Shown piece after piece: positions 27,938 to 36,519 of a DNA stretch of 64,000 nucleotides. The first letter of the stretch is position 1, and each line of letters begins with the position of its first letter. The position numbers and the translations under genes were made by a program. Source of the stretch: Candidatus Nitrosocaldaceae archaeon (GTDB lineage: Archaea > Thermoproteota > Nitrososphaeria > Nitrososphaerales > Nitrosocaldaceae); the NCBI GenBank assembly GCA_026002835.1, contig BPGC01000010.1, forward strand, positions 6,008 through 70,007, in the 5' to 3' direction. The notes beneath the pieces are model-generated. The model was given only the letters and a program-made list of their open reading frames with translations, was not told where the DNA came from and did no database searches.

Positions 27938-29227
27938 ATGCTAGAATATTGGATTCAGAATGGAGAAACCGTTATAAAGGAAGAGATTACAAAGGATTTT
28001 ATAAAAAATGCATTAACGTCTATATTTCAACAAGATGGTAAAAATACTGCATTCTCAAGAGCTTATTTTAGTCAATTAAATAAAAACGCTTCTAATATTG
28101 ATTTTCTTACAGAATTTATTGTAGATTCATTACAAAAGCAAAAAGAAAGTAATAATAAAACATGTTCTTTCTGTCATAAATACGGTGCTTTTAAATTAAA
28201 AGGTTGGATATTTCCATATATAATAACCAAAGAGAAATTCCCAAATATATACTCAAATGGTAAGGTTGAATCGCTTAACATATGTAAAAAGTGTGCGTAT
28301 AAGAGTATACTAGCCCTTAATAGGGTAAGATTTAACGCACAAAAAAGTGGTAATGTTGAATATTTATCTTACATAATCTTCTTTTCAAATACTACAGATA
28401 ATCTTAGACGCTTCTATAACGTTTTGCAAGAAAATATTAGGCCTAATTATTTTAGAAATATTACTGAATATTTAGTAGATCAGGTATATTATCCATATGA
28501 GTTCCTAGCAGCATTACTATATAATATAGCTATAAGGTTAGAAGATTATGAGCATTATGATTTAGGCTCGATTATAATTGGTTTAACTACAGGTTCTAAG
28601 AAAATAATTGGTTTAACTACAGGTTCTAAGAAAATCTATGAAACTGCTGATATAATAAATTATTTAAATCCTGTAATTAGTGCATATAGACATCTTTATA
28701 ATACAAACGATAAAGCGTTCTCTATGTTATTTCGTAGATTAAGAGAAGAAGGCGGGAATGATCCTAATTTATATATTAAAAGAAATATCTTCTTCAAAAC
28801 ATTCTTAAAATTTAGAAGTGTAGACTGGGCTATTCTTGAGGATATATTATTTTATAATATATCAAAAAATAGAACTATACCATTTATAAATAACTTTCTA
28901 CATATTATTATGAATGAATTCAATATGAGTGAAAAAGAGCTATTTAAAGAGGTATCTAATGAAGGTTATAAATTAGGTAGCGAACTACTAAGAAGTGAAG
29001 ATAATAGAAGAGATAGGGTAAAACCAATACTATATGAATTAAGAAGAAAAAGGAAATTGGAAGAGTTTTTAGATGCCATTAATCTATTACAACTCAAAGT
29101 AGAGAAACAGTTTTATGATAAACCATTTAAAGATAACCCAGAGAGGTTTCCACGATTGAAGACATTCTTTCTTATAGGCATGGCTAACGCAATATTTCAG
29201 GGTAAAGGTGAAAAGAATGAAAGCTAG
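27938..29227 (+). CDS. cas8b: Type I-B Cascade large subunit (Cas8b/Csh1-like)
   Basis: This 429-aa protein holds the position of the large subunit of a type I-B interference complex and has the zinc pair CSFCHKYG and ICKKCAYK expected of Csh1/TM1802-like proteins. It would recognise the PAM and recruit Cas3. A 30-bp perfect tandem duplication adds a second copy of IIGLTTGSKK in the middle of the protein, keeping frame. It overlaps cas7. The family assignment rests on zinc motif and gene order more than on core sequence. Confidence 0.8.
   Translation: MLEYWIQNGETVIKEEITKDFIKNALTSIFQQDGKNTAFSRAYFSQLNKNASNIDFLTEFIVDSLQKQKESNNKTCSFCHKYGAFKLKGWIFPYIITKEKFPNIYSNGKVESLNICKKCAYKSILALNRVRFNAQKSGNVEYLSYIIFFSNTTDNLRRFYNVLQENIRPNYFRNITEYLVDQVYYPYEFLAALLYNIAIRLEDYEHYDLGSIIIGLTTGSKKIIGLTTGSKKIYETADIINYLNPVISAYRHLYNTNDKAFSMLFRRLREEGGNDPNLYIKRNIFFKTFLKFRSVDWAILEDILFYNISKNRTIPFINNFLHIIMNEFNMSEKELFKEVSNEGYKLGSELLRSEDNRRDRVKPILYELRRKRKLEEFLDAINLLQLKVEKQFYDKPFKDNPERFPRLKTFFLIGMANAIFQGKGEKNES
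28574..28633 (+). repeat. 30-bp perfect tandem duplication inside cas8b
   Basis: Two exact adjacent copies of a unit starting ATAATTGGTTTAACTACAGG encode IIGLTTGSKK twice. The lack of any difference indicates a recent slip or duplication. Confidence 0.9.
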
Positions 29228-30137
29228 GTTTATGGAGATAGTATTTTTAACAAAAGTTGAAAAAAGTAATATTAATGCATCTGGTACTGAAGGTAATATA
29301 ACAACATTAAAAAAGACTACAGAGATCGATGATACACAACGTGTATTTATATCCGGTGCATCAATTAAATATTCTATAAAAGAATACCTTGCAGATCTAG
29401 GATTTCCGCTCTCACCAGTAATTTCTAAAGCTGCTGAAGATGTAGAATCTGGTACAAAAGCTTCGCAGATTACAACAAAATGTGATCCACAAAATTACAT
29501 AGACGATGATCTCTTTGGTTATATGAATACAGCTACAGCTCAGAAAAGAGTCGCACCTATTAAAACTAACGGCATGATATCTCTATTTCCATACACAAAT
29601 GATCTCAATAGAGGAGTAAGGTTCGATCCTAAAGGCCAGAATCATAGTCTGTATGATATAGAGATTGTTACTACTATATTTAGGAGCAACTGGGCCGTAG
29701 AATTAGATAGAATAGGTAGAGAAGGTGATAAAGATATAATTAGTAATGAAGAGAAGGAAAAACGCATCAAAGCGTTTATAGAAAGTATTTTTAACTTATG
29801 GTCAAGAGTGAAACAGACGAATTATCTAACAGATATATCTCCACAAGTTATAACTATAGTTTTTAGAGATGATAAAACTCTAACTATTGGAGATAAGTTA
29901 AGGATAGATGCTAATTATAATTTGGACATAGATGCGTTGCTGGAGGCTATTAAACGCCATAAAAATAGGATTAAAGAGTTCTATATAGGATATTCTAGAA
30001 CATTCATTAATAATGAGGAAGAATCGAAGGACGCAATAAAAGGATTGGATGAAGATATTAAAGCAAAGGTTAAAGTGATGGATATAGTAGAATTAAAGAG
30101 CGAGGTATTAAAGAATGAATTCAATTTATTTACCTGA
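29217..30137 (+). CDS. cas7: Cascade backbone subunit Cas7 (Csh2/DevR-like)
   Basis: Cas7 copies form the crRNA-binding filament. The product starts MKARFMEIVFLTKVEKSNIN, followed by the SGTEGNITTLKKTTEID segment and VFISGASIKYSIKEYL, all typical of the DevR/Csa2 group. The start at ATG 29217 is chosen because AGGTGA (29206-29211) is five bases upstream; a GTG at 29208 in the same frame is less likely. It overlaps both neighbours, so translation is coupled. Confidence 0.9.
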   Translation: MKARFMEIVFLTKVEKSNINASGTEGNITTLKKTTEIDDTQRVFISGASIKYSIKEYLADLGFPLSPVISKAAEDVESGTKASQITTKCDPQNYIDDDLFGYMNTATAQKRVAPIKTNGMISLFPYTNDLNRGVRFDPKGQNHSLYDIEIVTTIFRSNWAVELDRIGREGDKDIISNEEKEKRIKAFIESIFNLWSRVKQTNYLTDISPQVITIVFRDDKTLTIGDKLRIDANYNLDIDALLEAIKRHKNRIKEFYIGYSRTFINNEEESKDAIKGLDEDIKAKVKVMDIVELKSEVLKNEFNLFT

Positions 30138-30825
30138 TAGTATTCATATTATTTATTTTGATATTACAAGCGACTTTGCTCATTTTAGGGATATGTTTAC
30201 ACATTCATATTTCAGAACTTTATTAGCTCCTCCTAGGACTACAGTATTAGGCATAGTCGGTGCAGCTAAAGGTCTGAACGAAGAAGATACAATAGCGTTA
30301 TCAGAGAAGTTATACATAGGAATTAAGATACTTTCGTTAAGCGGAATAGCTAAAGAGATAATTACTGCTATAAATCAGAAAAAGGCTAATTTAACGACAC
30401 CAATAATGAGGAGTTTAATTGTAAAACCAGTTTATAGAATATTTGTAGGTTCCAAAGATAAAGATATTATTAATGATATTCTATGTGCTCTTGAAAATCC
30501 TACTTATCCTTTGTACTTGGGTATATCTGATTACATAGCTGAGATAAAAATGATCTCTGATATATACAGTACAAATCTAAATACTTCTGATACATTTACA
30601 TGTGTAATCCCAATCAATGATATAAGATTCACAACTTATATAGAAGAAGGTAAAATGGTATTTATGCCAGAATTGAATAATACTACATATTCGTTTAAAC
30701 GTTCTCCAAAAGGTCGCGTGCCAGACAAGTATGTAAAACTACTAATGTTCTATAATTGCAAAGTCAAATTAGAACAACTTGTTAATGTATATTATATAGA
30801 TAACGAACCAATATGTCTCTTTTAA
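30115..30825 (+). CDS. cas5: Cascade subunit Cas5
   Basis: Cas5 caps the 5' handle of the crRNA. The 236-aa product has the RAMP-type start YFDITSDFAHFRDMF and the signature SYFRTLLAPPRTTVLGIVGA, which is diagnostic of the Cas5 N-terminal region. It overlaps cas7 by 23 bases and cas3 by 13. Subtype by context is I-B. Confidence 0.9.
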   Translation: MNSIYLPDSIHIIYFDITSDFAHFRDMFTHSYFRTLLAPPRTTVLGIVGAAKGLNEEDTIALSEKLYIGIKILSLSGIAKEIITAINQKKANLTTPIMRSLIVKPVYRIFVGSKDKDIINDILCALENPTYPLYLGISDYIAEIKMISDIYSTNLNTSDTFTCVIPINDIRFTTYIEEGKMVFMPELNNTTYSFKRSPKGRVPDKYVKLLMFYNCKVKLEQLVNVYYIDNEPICLF

Positions 30826-32942
30826 AACTACTTGCTAAAACAGACCCAGATATAAGTCTAGAACAACACCTGTTAGATACATTTACAATAGCGAAAGATT
30901 TGTTAGATAACAAAAAAGAAAAAGCTCTTAATTATTCTGCATTAATAGCAGCTACATTTCATGATATAGGTAAGGCTGACGATACATTCCAGCAACATAT
31001 AAGAGGGAAAGGTAAAGGAGAACCTCATCCTCTTATGGCCTTGCCTATAATAGAATCTATATTGGCTAATATAGAACTGGATAGATATTATAAAGATCTA
31101 ATTCTATTATCTGTAGTTTCGCACCATACACCTTTACATGATGAATTATATCTACATAAAAACCCTAGACTCATAATAAAAGAGAAAAGTGAATTTGAAG
31201 ATATAATAAACAAACTATGTAATCAATTATCTATACACGAACCTAACTTTAATGAGGTATATAGAACTAAACCAAAAAAGGTTCTAATATTGGCAAAAGA
31301 CAGAATCTTCAATTATGAAGGTGACAAGAACAAATTAAGAGAGGATTTTATATATATACAAGGTATATTAGAGCAATCTGACTGGTTAGCTAGTTCTAAA
31401 GAAGAGATACCGAAGTTAGAGATACCGAAGTTGGTATCAAAGAATTATGATTATCAAGACTTAGCATTAAGAAGTATAGGGAATATATTTATTACATTAC
31501 CCACTGGAGCTGGCAAGACCGAGACTGCATTATACTGGGCTAAAGCGAACTATAATTACATCTCTCGAGTTTTCTATATACTTCCTACCATAACTACAAT
31601 AAATTCTATGTTTAAGAGATTAAAAAGAGTTTTTAATGGTGTTGGTGAGTATCATAGTAACGTTGATCTATTTCTAGATCTTGAAGGGGATAATGCGTTA
31701 GATAATGAGTTAATAATGTATAAGTATTACTTTATGCCATTAAATGTAACTACACCTGATCAACTGCTTTTATCACTCATGAATTATAAAAAATTTACAT
31801 TAAAATCATTTCCTTTATATAACGCAGCAATTATTCTTGATGAGATACATGTATATGATTCAGAAACGTTTAGTTTGATTAAATTCATGATAAAATATCT
31901 TAGTAGTTTGTATAATACGAGGTTCTGCATAATGAGTGCAACGTTCCCAAATAAATTAAAAGAGGAATTGTATTTTCTTAATGCTAAAGACCTTGTAACA
32001 CAAAAAGATATAGAAAGATATTATAAAAATAAGAAGAGAACATACATTAAATTTAATGATAATACTATTGATGAGATAATAGGTGAGATAATAGATTCTG
32101 CAAAGCTAACTGAAACTGTTGTAGTTGTTAATACAGTTAAACGGGCTCAAGACCTGTATATTAAAATAAAGAACGAGGGAGATATTACTAACATAGAACT
32201 ATTACATAGCAGGTATATATTTAAGGATAGGCGTAAAAAAGAAGAGATGCTAACGAATGATAAGAAGCCAAGATTGCTAATAGCTACGCAGTTAGTAGAG
32301 GTCTCATTAGATATAAGTTATAACAATATGTTTACAGAAGCATGCTACATAGATTCTTTAATACAAAGAACTGGAAGGATTAACAGATATAATGAGTATA
32401 AAGAACCAAGATTGATTAATGTATTAAGACCTATAGATTATCATCCTTATGATAAAAAGTTATTGGAGACCGCTATGAATATAATAGTAGAAGAAGAAGG
32501 AAACATAAACTCAGAATTTGATTACTTGAGGATAACTAATAGATTTTATGATGAGATATGGGATGATATAAAGATAGAGAGTGATAATAGATTTTATTAT
32601 GTATGGAATAAATGTAAATATCTATATTCTATAGATTTAAGAGATGAAGAAGCACAAGAACTATTGACTACTAGAAAAGGTATTATCTCTATACCGGCAA
32701 TACCTATAGAATTTAGAGATCATATATCCAGCTTACAAGACAAATTGAAAACTAACAATGATATAAGAGAAAAGATCAATTTAAGAAGAGAGCAAAGAAA
32801 GTATCTAGTAAACGTTCCTTTAATTAAAGAATTTAAAGATAAACTTTATACTGAACGCATTTATGATAACTACTTTACGTTTGTTAACGCTAAGTATGAT
32901 GAAGAATTAGGTTTAACTGGTTTAGTTGATAACATAATTTAG
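30813..32942 (+). CDS. cas3: CRISPR nuclease-helicase Cas3
   Basis: The 709-aa protein joins an N-terminal HD nuclease (HDIGKADDTFQQH and a later SHHTPLHDE) with an SF2 helicase: Walker A ITLPTGAGKTE, DEIH in ILDEIHVYD, SAT in IMSATFPN and motif VI QRTGRINR. It shreds DNA marked by Cascade. All catalytic motifs are intact. It is co-transcribed with cas5 by overlap. Confidence 0.95.
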   Translation: MSLLKLLAKTDPDISLEQHLLDTFTIAKDLLDNKKEKALNYSALIAATFHDIGKADDTFQQHIRGKGKGEPHPLMALPIIESILANIELDRYYKDLILLSVVSHHTPLHDELYLHKNPRLIIKEKSEFEDIINKLCNQLSIHEPNFNEVYRTKPKKVLILAKDRIFNYEGDKNKLREDFIYIQGILEQSDWLASSKEEIPKLEIPKLVSKNYDYQDLALRSIGNIFITLPTGAGKTETALYWAKANYNYISRVFYILPTITTINSMFKRLKRVFNGVGEYHSNVDLFLDLEGDNALDNELIMYKYYFMPLNVTTPDQLLLSLMNYKKFTLKSFPLYNAAIILDEIHVYDSETFSLIKFMIKYLSSLYNTRFCIMSATFPNKLKEELYFLNAKDLVTQKDIERYYKNKKRTYIKFNDNTIDEIIGEIIDSAKLTETVVVVNTVKRAQDLYIKIKNEGDITNIELLHSRYIFKDRRKKEEMLTNDKKPRLLIATQLVEVSLDISYNNMFTEACYIDSLIQRTGRINRYNEYKEPRLINVLRPIDYHPYDKKLLETAMNIIVEEEGNINSEFDYLRITNRFYDEIWDDIKIESDNRFYYVWNKCKYLYSIDLRDEEAQELLTTRKGIISIPAIPIEFRDHISSLQDKLKTNNDIREKINLRREQRKYLVNVPLIKEFKDKLYTERIYDNYFTFVNAKYDEELGLTGLVDNII

Positions 32943-32978
32943 TAAAAGATTAATTTATCGATATAGCAATAATAGTTA

Positions 32979-33515
32979 ATGTATAATGAAGAGAAAGAAG
33001 ATATTGAATTAGAAGAATTAGAACACTCATTAAGTTATACTGGTACACAGATAAATTACTATTTTGTATGTAAAAGGAAATTATGGTTCTTTAGCCATAA
33101 TATGGAACTAGAGAATGAATCAGATCTAGTGTTGCTAGGTAAATTATTACATGAACATAGTTATACTAGAGAGATGAAAGAGGTTGAGATAGAGAGAATA
33201 AAGATAGATTTTATAAAGAAGAGAGGAGAGGTTCATGAGGTTAAGAGATCTAAGAAGATAGCAAAGGCTCATGAATATCAATTGTTATACTATCTCTACT
33301 TCTTAAAGCATTACGCTAATAAAGAGATGAAAGGTGTATTAAATTATCCATTGTTAAAGAAGAGGGTATATTTAGAGTTAACAAAAGATAAAGAGGAAGA
33401 GATGAATAATATATTGAAGGATATAGAGAATATAATAAAGCAGGAGAGACCTCCAGAGGCTGAATGGAAGAATTATTGCAGATCTTGTGCTTATAGAGAT
33501 CTCTGTTGGGTTTGA
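32979..33515 (+). CDS. cas4: CRISPR adaptation nuclease Cas4
   Basis: The 178-aa product is a RecB-like nuclease with an iron-sulfur cluster. One Cys is in YFVCKRKLWFF and the other three are in NYCRSCAYRDLC at the C-terminus. The nuclease residues are around GKLLHEHSY and in IDFIKKRGEVHEVKRSKK (D, E and K of the QhXXY-less core). Cas4 trims prespacers and selects PAM ends. It is one base from cas1. Confidence 0.9.
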   Translation: MYNEEKEDIELEELEHSLSYTGTQINYYFVCKRKLWFFSHNMELENESDLVLLGKLLHEHSYTREMKEVEIERIKIDFIKKRGEVHEVKRSKKIAKAHEYQLLYYLYFLKHYANKEMKGVLNYPLLKKRVYLELTKDKEEEMNNILKDIENIIKQERPPEAEWKNYCRSCAYRDLCWV

Positions 33516-33516
33516 G

Positions 33517-34500
33517 ATGAGGGATTATTATATCTTCAAGAGTGGAAGGATAAAGAGGCATGAGAATACAATAGAGATAATATATAATGATGGTAAAAGA
33601 AGCATACCTATAAACGATATAAGATCTATACACTTATTTGGAGAGATGGATCTTAATACAAAACTTATAGTATTCCTTAATCAGAATGGCATACCAATAC
33701 ATTTCTACAATTATTATGGCTATTACTCTGGCTCATTCTATCCTAGAGAGAAGTTATTATCTGGATTTTTATTAGTAAAACAAGTTCAACATTATCTAGA
33801 TGCTAATAAGAGATTAGAGATTGCTAAAGAGTTTGTTAATACAGCTATACATAACATATTAGCAAATCTAATGCATTATAAGAAAAATGGTAAAGATATT
33901 GATGATATAATTGATAAGATAAAAGAGGAGCAAGAGCTTATAGAGAAAGCAGATAACATACAATATCTAATGGGTATAGAAGGAAGGGTTAGAGATCATT
34001 ATTATTCATCATTCGATATAATATTAAGGGATGAGTTCAAGTTTGAGAAGAGGAGCAAACAACCTCCAGAGAATATGGTTAATAGCATGATATCTTTTGG
34101 TAACTCATTATTATATGCTAGTATATTAACTGAGATATATCATACACAATTAAGCCCAACTATAAGTTATCTGCATGAGCCTGGAGAGAGAAGATACTCA
34201 TTAGCATTAGATATTAGCGAGGTATTTAAGCCTATAATAGTAGATAGAGTTATCTTTAAACTAATAAACAATAGGATGATTGAAGAGAAACATTTTCTTA
34301 AAGAGCTTAATGCTTGTTATCTAAATGAGAAAGGAAGAAGATTATTCTTAGAAGAGTATCAGAAGAAGGTAGATACAACTATAAAACATAGTAAATTGAA
34401 GAGGCATGTATCATATAGGCATATCTTTCGATTAGAGTGTTTCAAATTGGTTAAACATCTGCTAGGAGAGAAGAAGTATATAGGATTGAAGGTAAATTGA
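33517..34500 (+). CDS. cas1: CRISPR integrase Cas1
   Basis: Cas1 inserts new spacers at the leader end of the array. The frame can be extended upstream to 33487, but MRDYYIFKSGRIKRH matches the family start and lies directly after the cas4 stop. Metal-binding residues are seen in GIEGRVRDHYY (Glu) and in LHEPGERRYSLALDISEVF (His and Asp/Glu). About 327 aa, normal for type I-B. Confidence 0.93.
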   Translation: MRDYYIFKSGRIKRHENTIEIIYNDGKRSIPINDIRSIHLFGEMDLNTKLIVFLNQNGIPIHFYNYYGYYSGSFYPREKLLSGFLLVKQVQHYLDANKRLEIAKEFVNTAIHNILANLMHYKKNGKDIDDIIDKIKEEQELIEKADNIQYLMGIEGRVRDHYYSSFDIILRDEFKFEKRSKQPPENMVNSMISFGNSLLYASILTEIYHTQLSPTISYLHEPGERRYSLALDISEVFKPIIVDRVIFKLINNRMIEEKHFLKELNACYLNEKGRRLFLEEYQKKVDTTIKHSKLKRHVSYRHIFRLECFKLVKHLLGEKKYIGLKVN

Positions 34501-34760
34501 TGGTTATAATAGTCTATGATGTTGGTATAGAGAGGTTAGATGCTGTTAGGAAGATACTTAAGCAATATCTTAATTGGGTCCAAAACTCTGCATTTGAAGG
34601 AGAGATTACTGAAGGTTTGTTAGAAGAGATAAAATTGAAATTATTTGGTATAATAGATACAGAAGTAGATTCTATAATTGTTTATAGTATCAATAATCCT
34701 AAATGGGTTAAGAAGAGGATATGGGGAAGGGAGAAGGGAGAGACTGATAACATATTATAG
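34500..34760 (+). CDS. cas2: CRISPR adaptation protein Cas2
   Basis: The ferredoxin-fold start MVIIVYDVGIERLDAVRKIL carries the conserved Asp, and YLNWVQNSAFEGEI is typical. The ATG overlaps the cas1 stop as TGATG. A TTG three bases earlier is possible but unneeded. At 86 aa it is full length. The stop codon is part of the left arm of a hairpin that closes the operon. Confidence 0.93.
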   Translation: MVIIVYDVGIERLDAVRKILKQYLNWVQNSAFEGEITEGLLEEIKLKLFGIIDTEVDSIIVYSINNPKWVKKRIWGREKGETDNIL

Positions 34761-34799
34761 TCAACCTTTATAAATAAGATACACTATTAAAGGTTGACT
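34759..34799. promoter_or_regulatory. 12-bp perfect inverted repeat at the cas2-leader junction
   Basis: AGTCAACCTTTA (34759-34770) and TAAAGGTTGACT (34788-34799) are perfect arms with a 17-base AT-rich loop. It begins inside the cas2 stop codon and enters the leader. It could be a cas-operon terminator, a transcription factor site, or a leader anchoring site for the integration complex. Confidence 0.55.
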
Positions 34800-34869
34800 G
34801 GTTCCTCTCTGACATGGGTTTGCTTTAGTATATAAAGGGTTTATATGGGGAGAGGAGTCGCCAGTGGGG
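34761..34869 (+). promoter_or_regulatory. CRISPR leader with TATA element
   Basis: The 109 bases between cas2 and the first repeat contain TAGTATATAAAG (34828-34839), an archaeal TATA-like box that would start transcription near 34860. A purine-rich GGGGAGAGGAG block is just before the first repeat. The position next to cas2 makes this the spacer-acquiring end. Confidence 0.7.
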
Positions 34870-35564
34870 GTTAGAATCGAACTAAAGTAGGATTGAAAGA
34901 AGTCTGTATTAATATTATCTAAATATTTGAATAACGGTTAGAATCGAACTAAAGTAGGATTGAAAGTTATATCAGAAGATTGTTATGAGGAATATAGTCA
35001 ACGTGGTTAGAATCGAACTAAAGTAGGATTGAAAGACATATAGTATTAGGAAGGAGTGATCAACAGTTAAGTTAGAATCGAACTAAAGTAGGATTGAAAG
35101 TTATGTATACATTAACTGTATCTCCTTTATACAAGAGTTAGAATCGAACTAAAGTAGGATTGAAAGTCTTTTTCATTAACTTTTCTTGCTTCTCTTAACT
35201 TTGTTAGAATCGAACTAAAGTAGGATTGAAAGAAAATTCTAGTAATTTGTTCATCTTTTCTAATAACTGTTAGAATCGAACTAAAGTAGGATTGAAAGGA
35301 TACAGAAGGTTTCATATTTGTATTTTCTGATTTGGTTAGAATCGAACTAAAGTAGGATTGAAAGATTAAATGAGGCTAAGAATAGAGATAGCCTTATTAT
35401 GTTAGAATCGAACTAAAGTAGGATTGAAAGGACTGAAGGTCTAATGCTATTATCTCTTTATTACTTGTTAGAATCGAACTAAAGTAGGATTGAAAGACGA
35501 TTGGGTAGATTGATGCATAGTAAGAGTGCTATAGGTTAGAATCGAACTAAAGTAGGATTGAAAG
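34870..35564 (+). CRISPR. CRISPR array: 11 identical 30-bp repeats, 10 spacers
   Basis: Each repeat begins GTTAGAATCG and ends GGATTGAAAG, giving the 8-nt 5' handle ATTGAAAG of type I-B crRNAs. Repeats start at 34870, 34937, 35006, 35071, 35137, 35203, 35269, 35335, 35401, 35467 and 35535. Spacers are 35-39 bases, most of them 36. All repeats, even the last, are identical; a natural distal end normally has a degenerate repeat. Only 7 bases separate the last repeat from an IS1595-like element, so the array may be truncated. I saw no spacer matching elsewhere in the window. Confidence 0.98.
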
Positions 35565-35571
35565 ATTTTTA

Positions 35572-36440
35572 GGTGATTAGTCATTATTACCTACTTCTAA
35601 TTACCTCTATTATCTTATCGAATACATTACCTCTATTATTATATCTGAACTCTAACTCTTTAAGATAGTATGGGAATAACTCTTTACTAATGCTATGATA
35701 TCTTAATAATCTCTCTTTAGCATATTGATAATTCTATGCCATTAATGTATACCATTAGCAAATCTTATACTCTTATCTATCCTCTCATGTTTAAAACCAT
35801 ATAATACTAGAGTATCATAACCTTTGTATTTATCAGTATATATTATTGATCCTCTCTTTACCTTCTTAATAGTTTCTCTTAATAGTGTTTCAGCACTAAC
35901 ATCATTAACTATCTCAACCTTTACTTTACCATTCCTCTCTAATATACCAAATACTGGTATCTTATTATATGAACCTCTACCTCTCTTTCCTTTTCTTTTA
36001 CCTCCAAAGTATGCTTCATCAGCCTCTACTTCTCATTTTAATATATCATCCTTTATAGAATAGTTATAGATCTTCTCCCTAATTATAGTATATATCTTAT
36101 ATGTAGTACGATATGCTAATCCTAGTTCTTTACTAGCCTTTAATACTGGTATCTCTAACTCAAATAGCTTTAATGCTCCTATGAACTTTGTGAATTGTAT
36201 CCTTAATCCATATAGTATGCTATCTCTACACTCCATTCCTTCTTGCATCTATAGCATCTATAGCAGTTATCCTTAACTCTGCCTATATGCTCATTATTAC
36301 AGTATATGCATCTATCAAACCTCTTAAGTATACCCTTATCCCTTAACCACTCCTCTGCCTTCTTCTCATCGTTTATCTTTGCTAGTTCTATTAGTTTCAT
36401 ATACTGTTATTATATAGATGGGTATTATTAACCAATCACC
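35572..36440 (-). mobile_element. IS1595-type element, copy A (869 bp), at the distal end of the CRISPR array
   Basis: Its ends (GGTGATTGGTTAATAATACC and its inverted partner GGTGATTAGTCATTATTACC) define it. It is an inverted near-identical twin of copy B (37724-38592). Beyond its transposase-start end is TAAGTTAT, the complement of copy B's 8-bp target duplication, but the array-side flank does not match. The array-side duplication appears to have been lost. Confidence 0.8.
35587..36400 (-). pseudogene. Broken IS1595/ISXO2-like transposase, copy A
   Basis: A zinc ribbon (CIYCNNEH and CYRCYRCKKEW) is followed after a frameshift by a helical DNA-binding part and, after an in-frame TGA, by the catalytic start EVEADEAYFGGKRKGKRG. 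Further frameshifts lie before YAKERLLRYH. The same lesions occur in copy B. Confidence 0.85.
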
Positions 36441-36447
36441 TAAGTTA

Positions 36448-36483
36448 TTGTTAGGATCAATAAAGATATTAGTCTACAAAGCA
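36448..36483 (-). repeat. 36-bp inverted repeat partner of 40922-40961
   Basis: Read on the minus strand it starts TGCTTTGTAGACTAA and ends ATTGATCCTAACAA. The partner has the same sequence with a 4-base insertion (CCGA). The pair brackets the block holding the two surface-protein genes and IS copy B. The partner lies just before the start of the old IS5-like pseudogene, so this may be a stray end of that element. Confidence 0.65.
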
Positions 36484-36519
36484 ATAAGATTTGAAAATAC
36501 ATTACATTAGCATGTGTTA

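Noticed and set aside
33487..33516. Ten-codon extension of Cas1
   Set aside because: It lies inside cas4; MRDYYIFKSG is the expected family start.
35127..35315. 62-aa open frame on the minus strand within the CRISPR array
   Set aside because: It is made of repeat units (recurring FQSYFSSILT) and spacers, so it is an artefact of the array.
34900..35534. Self-targeting CRISPR spacers
   Set aside because: Reading the ten spacers against the window by eye gave no convincing match; a proper search would be decisive.
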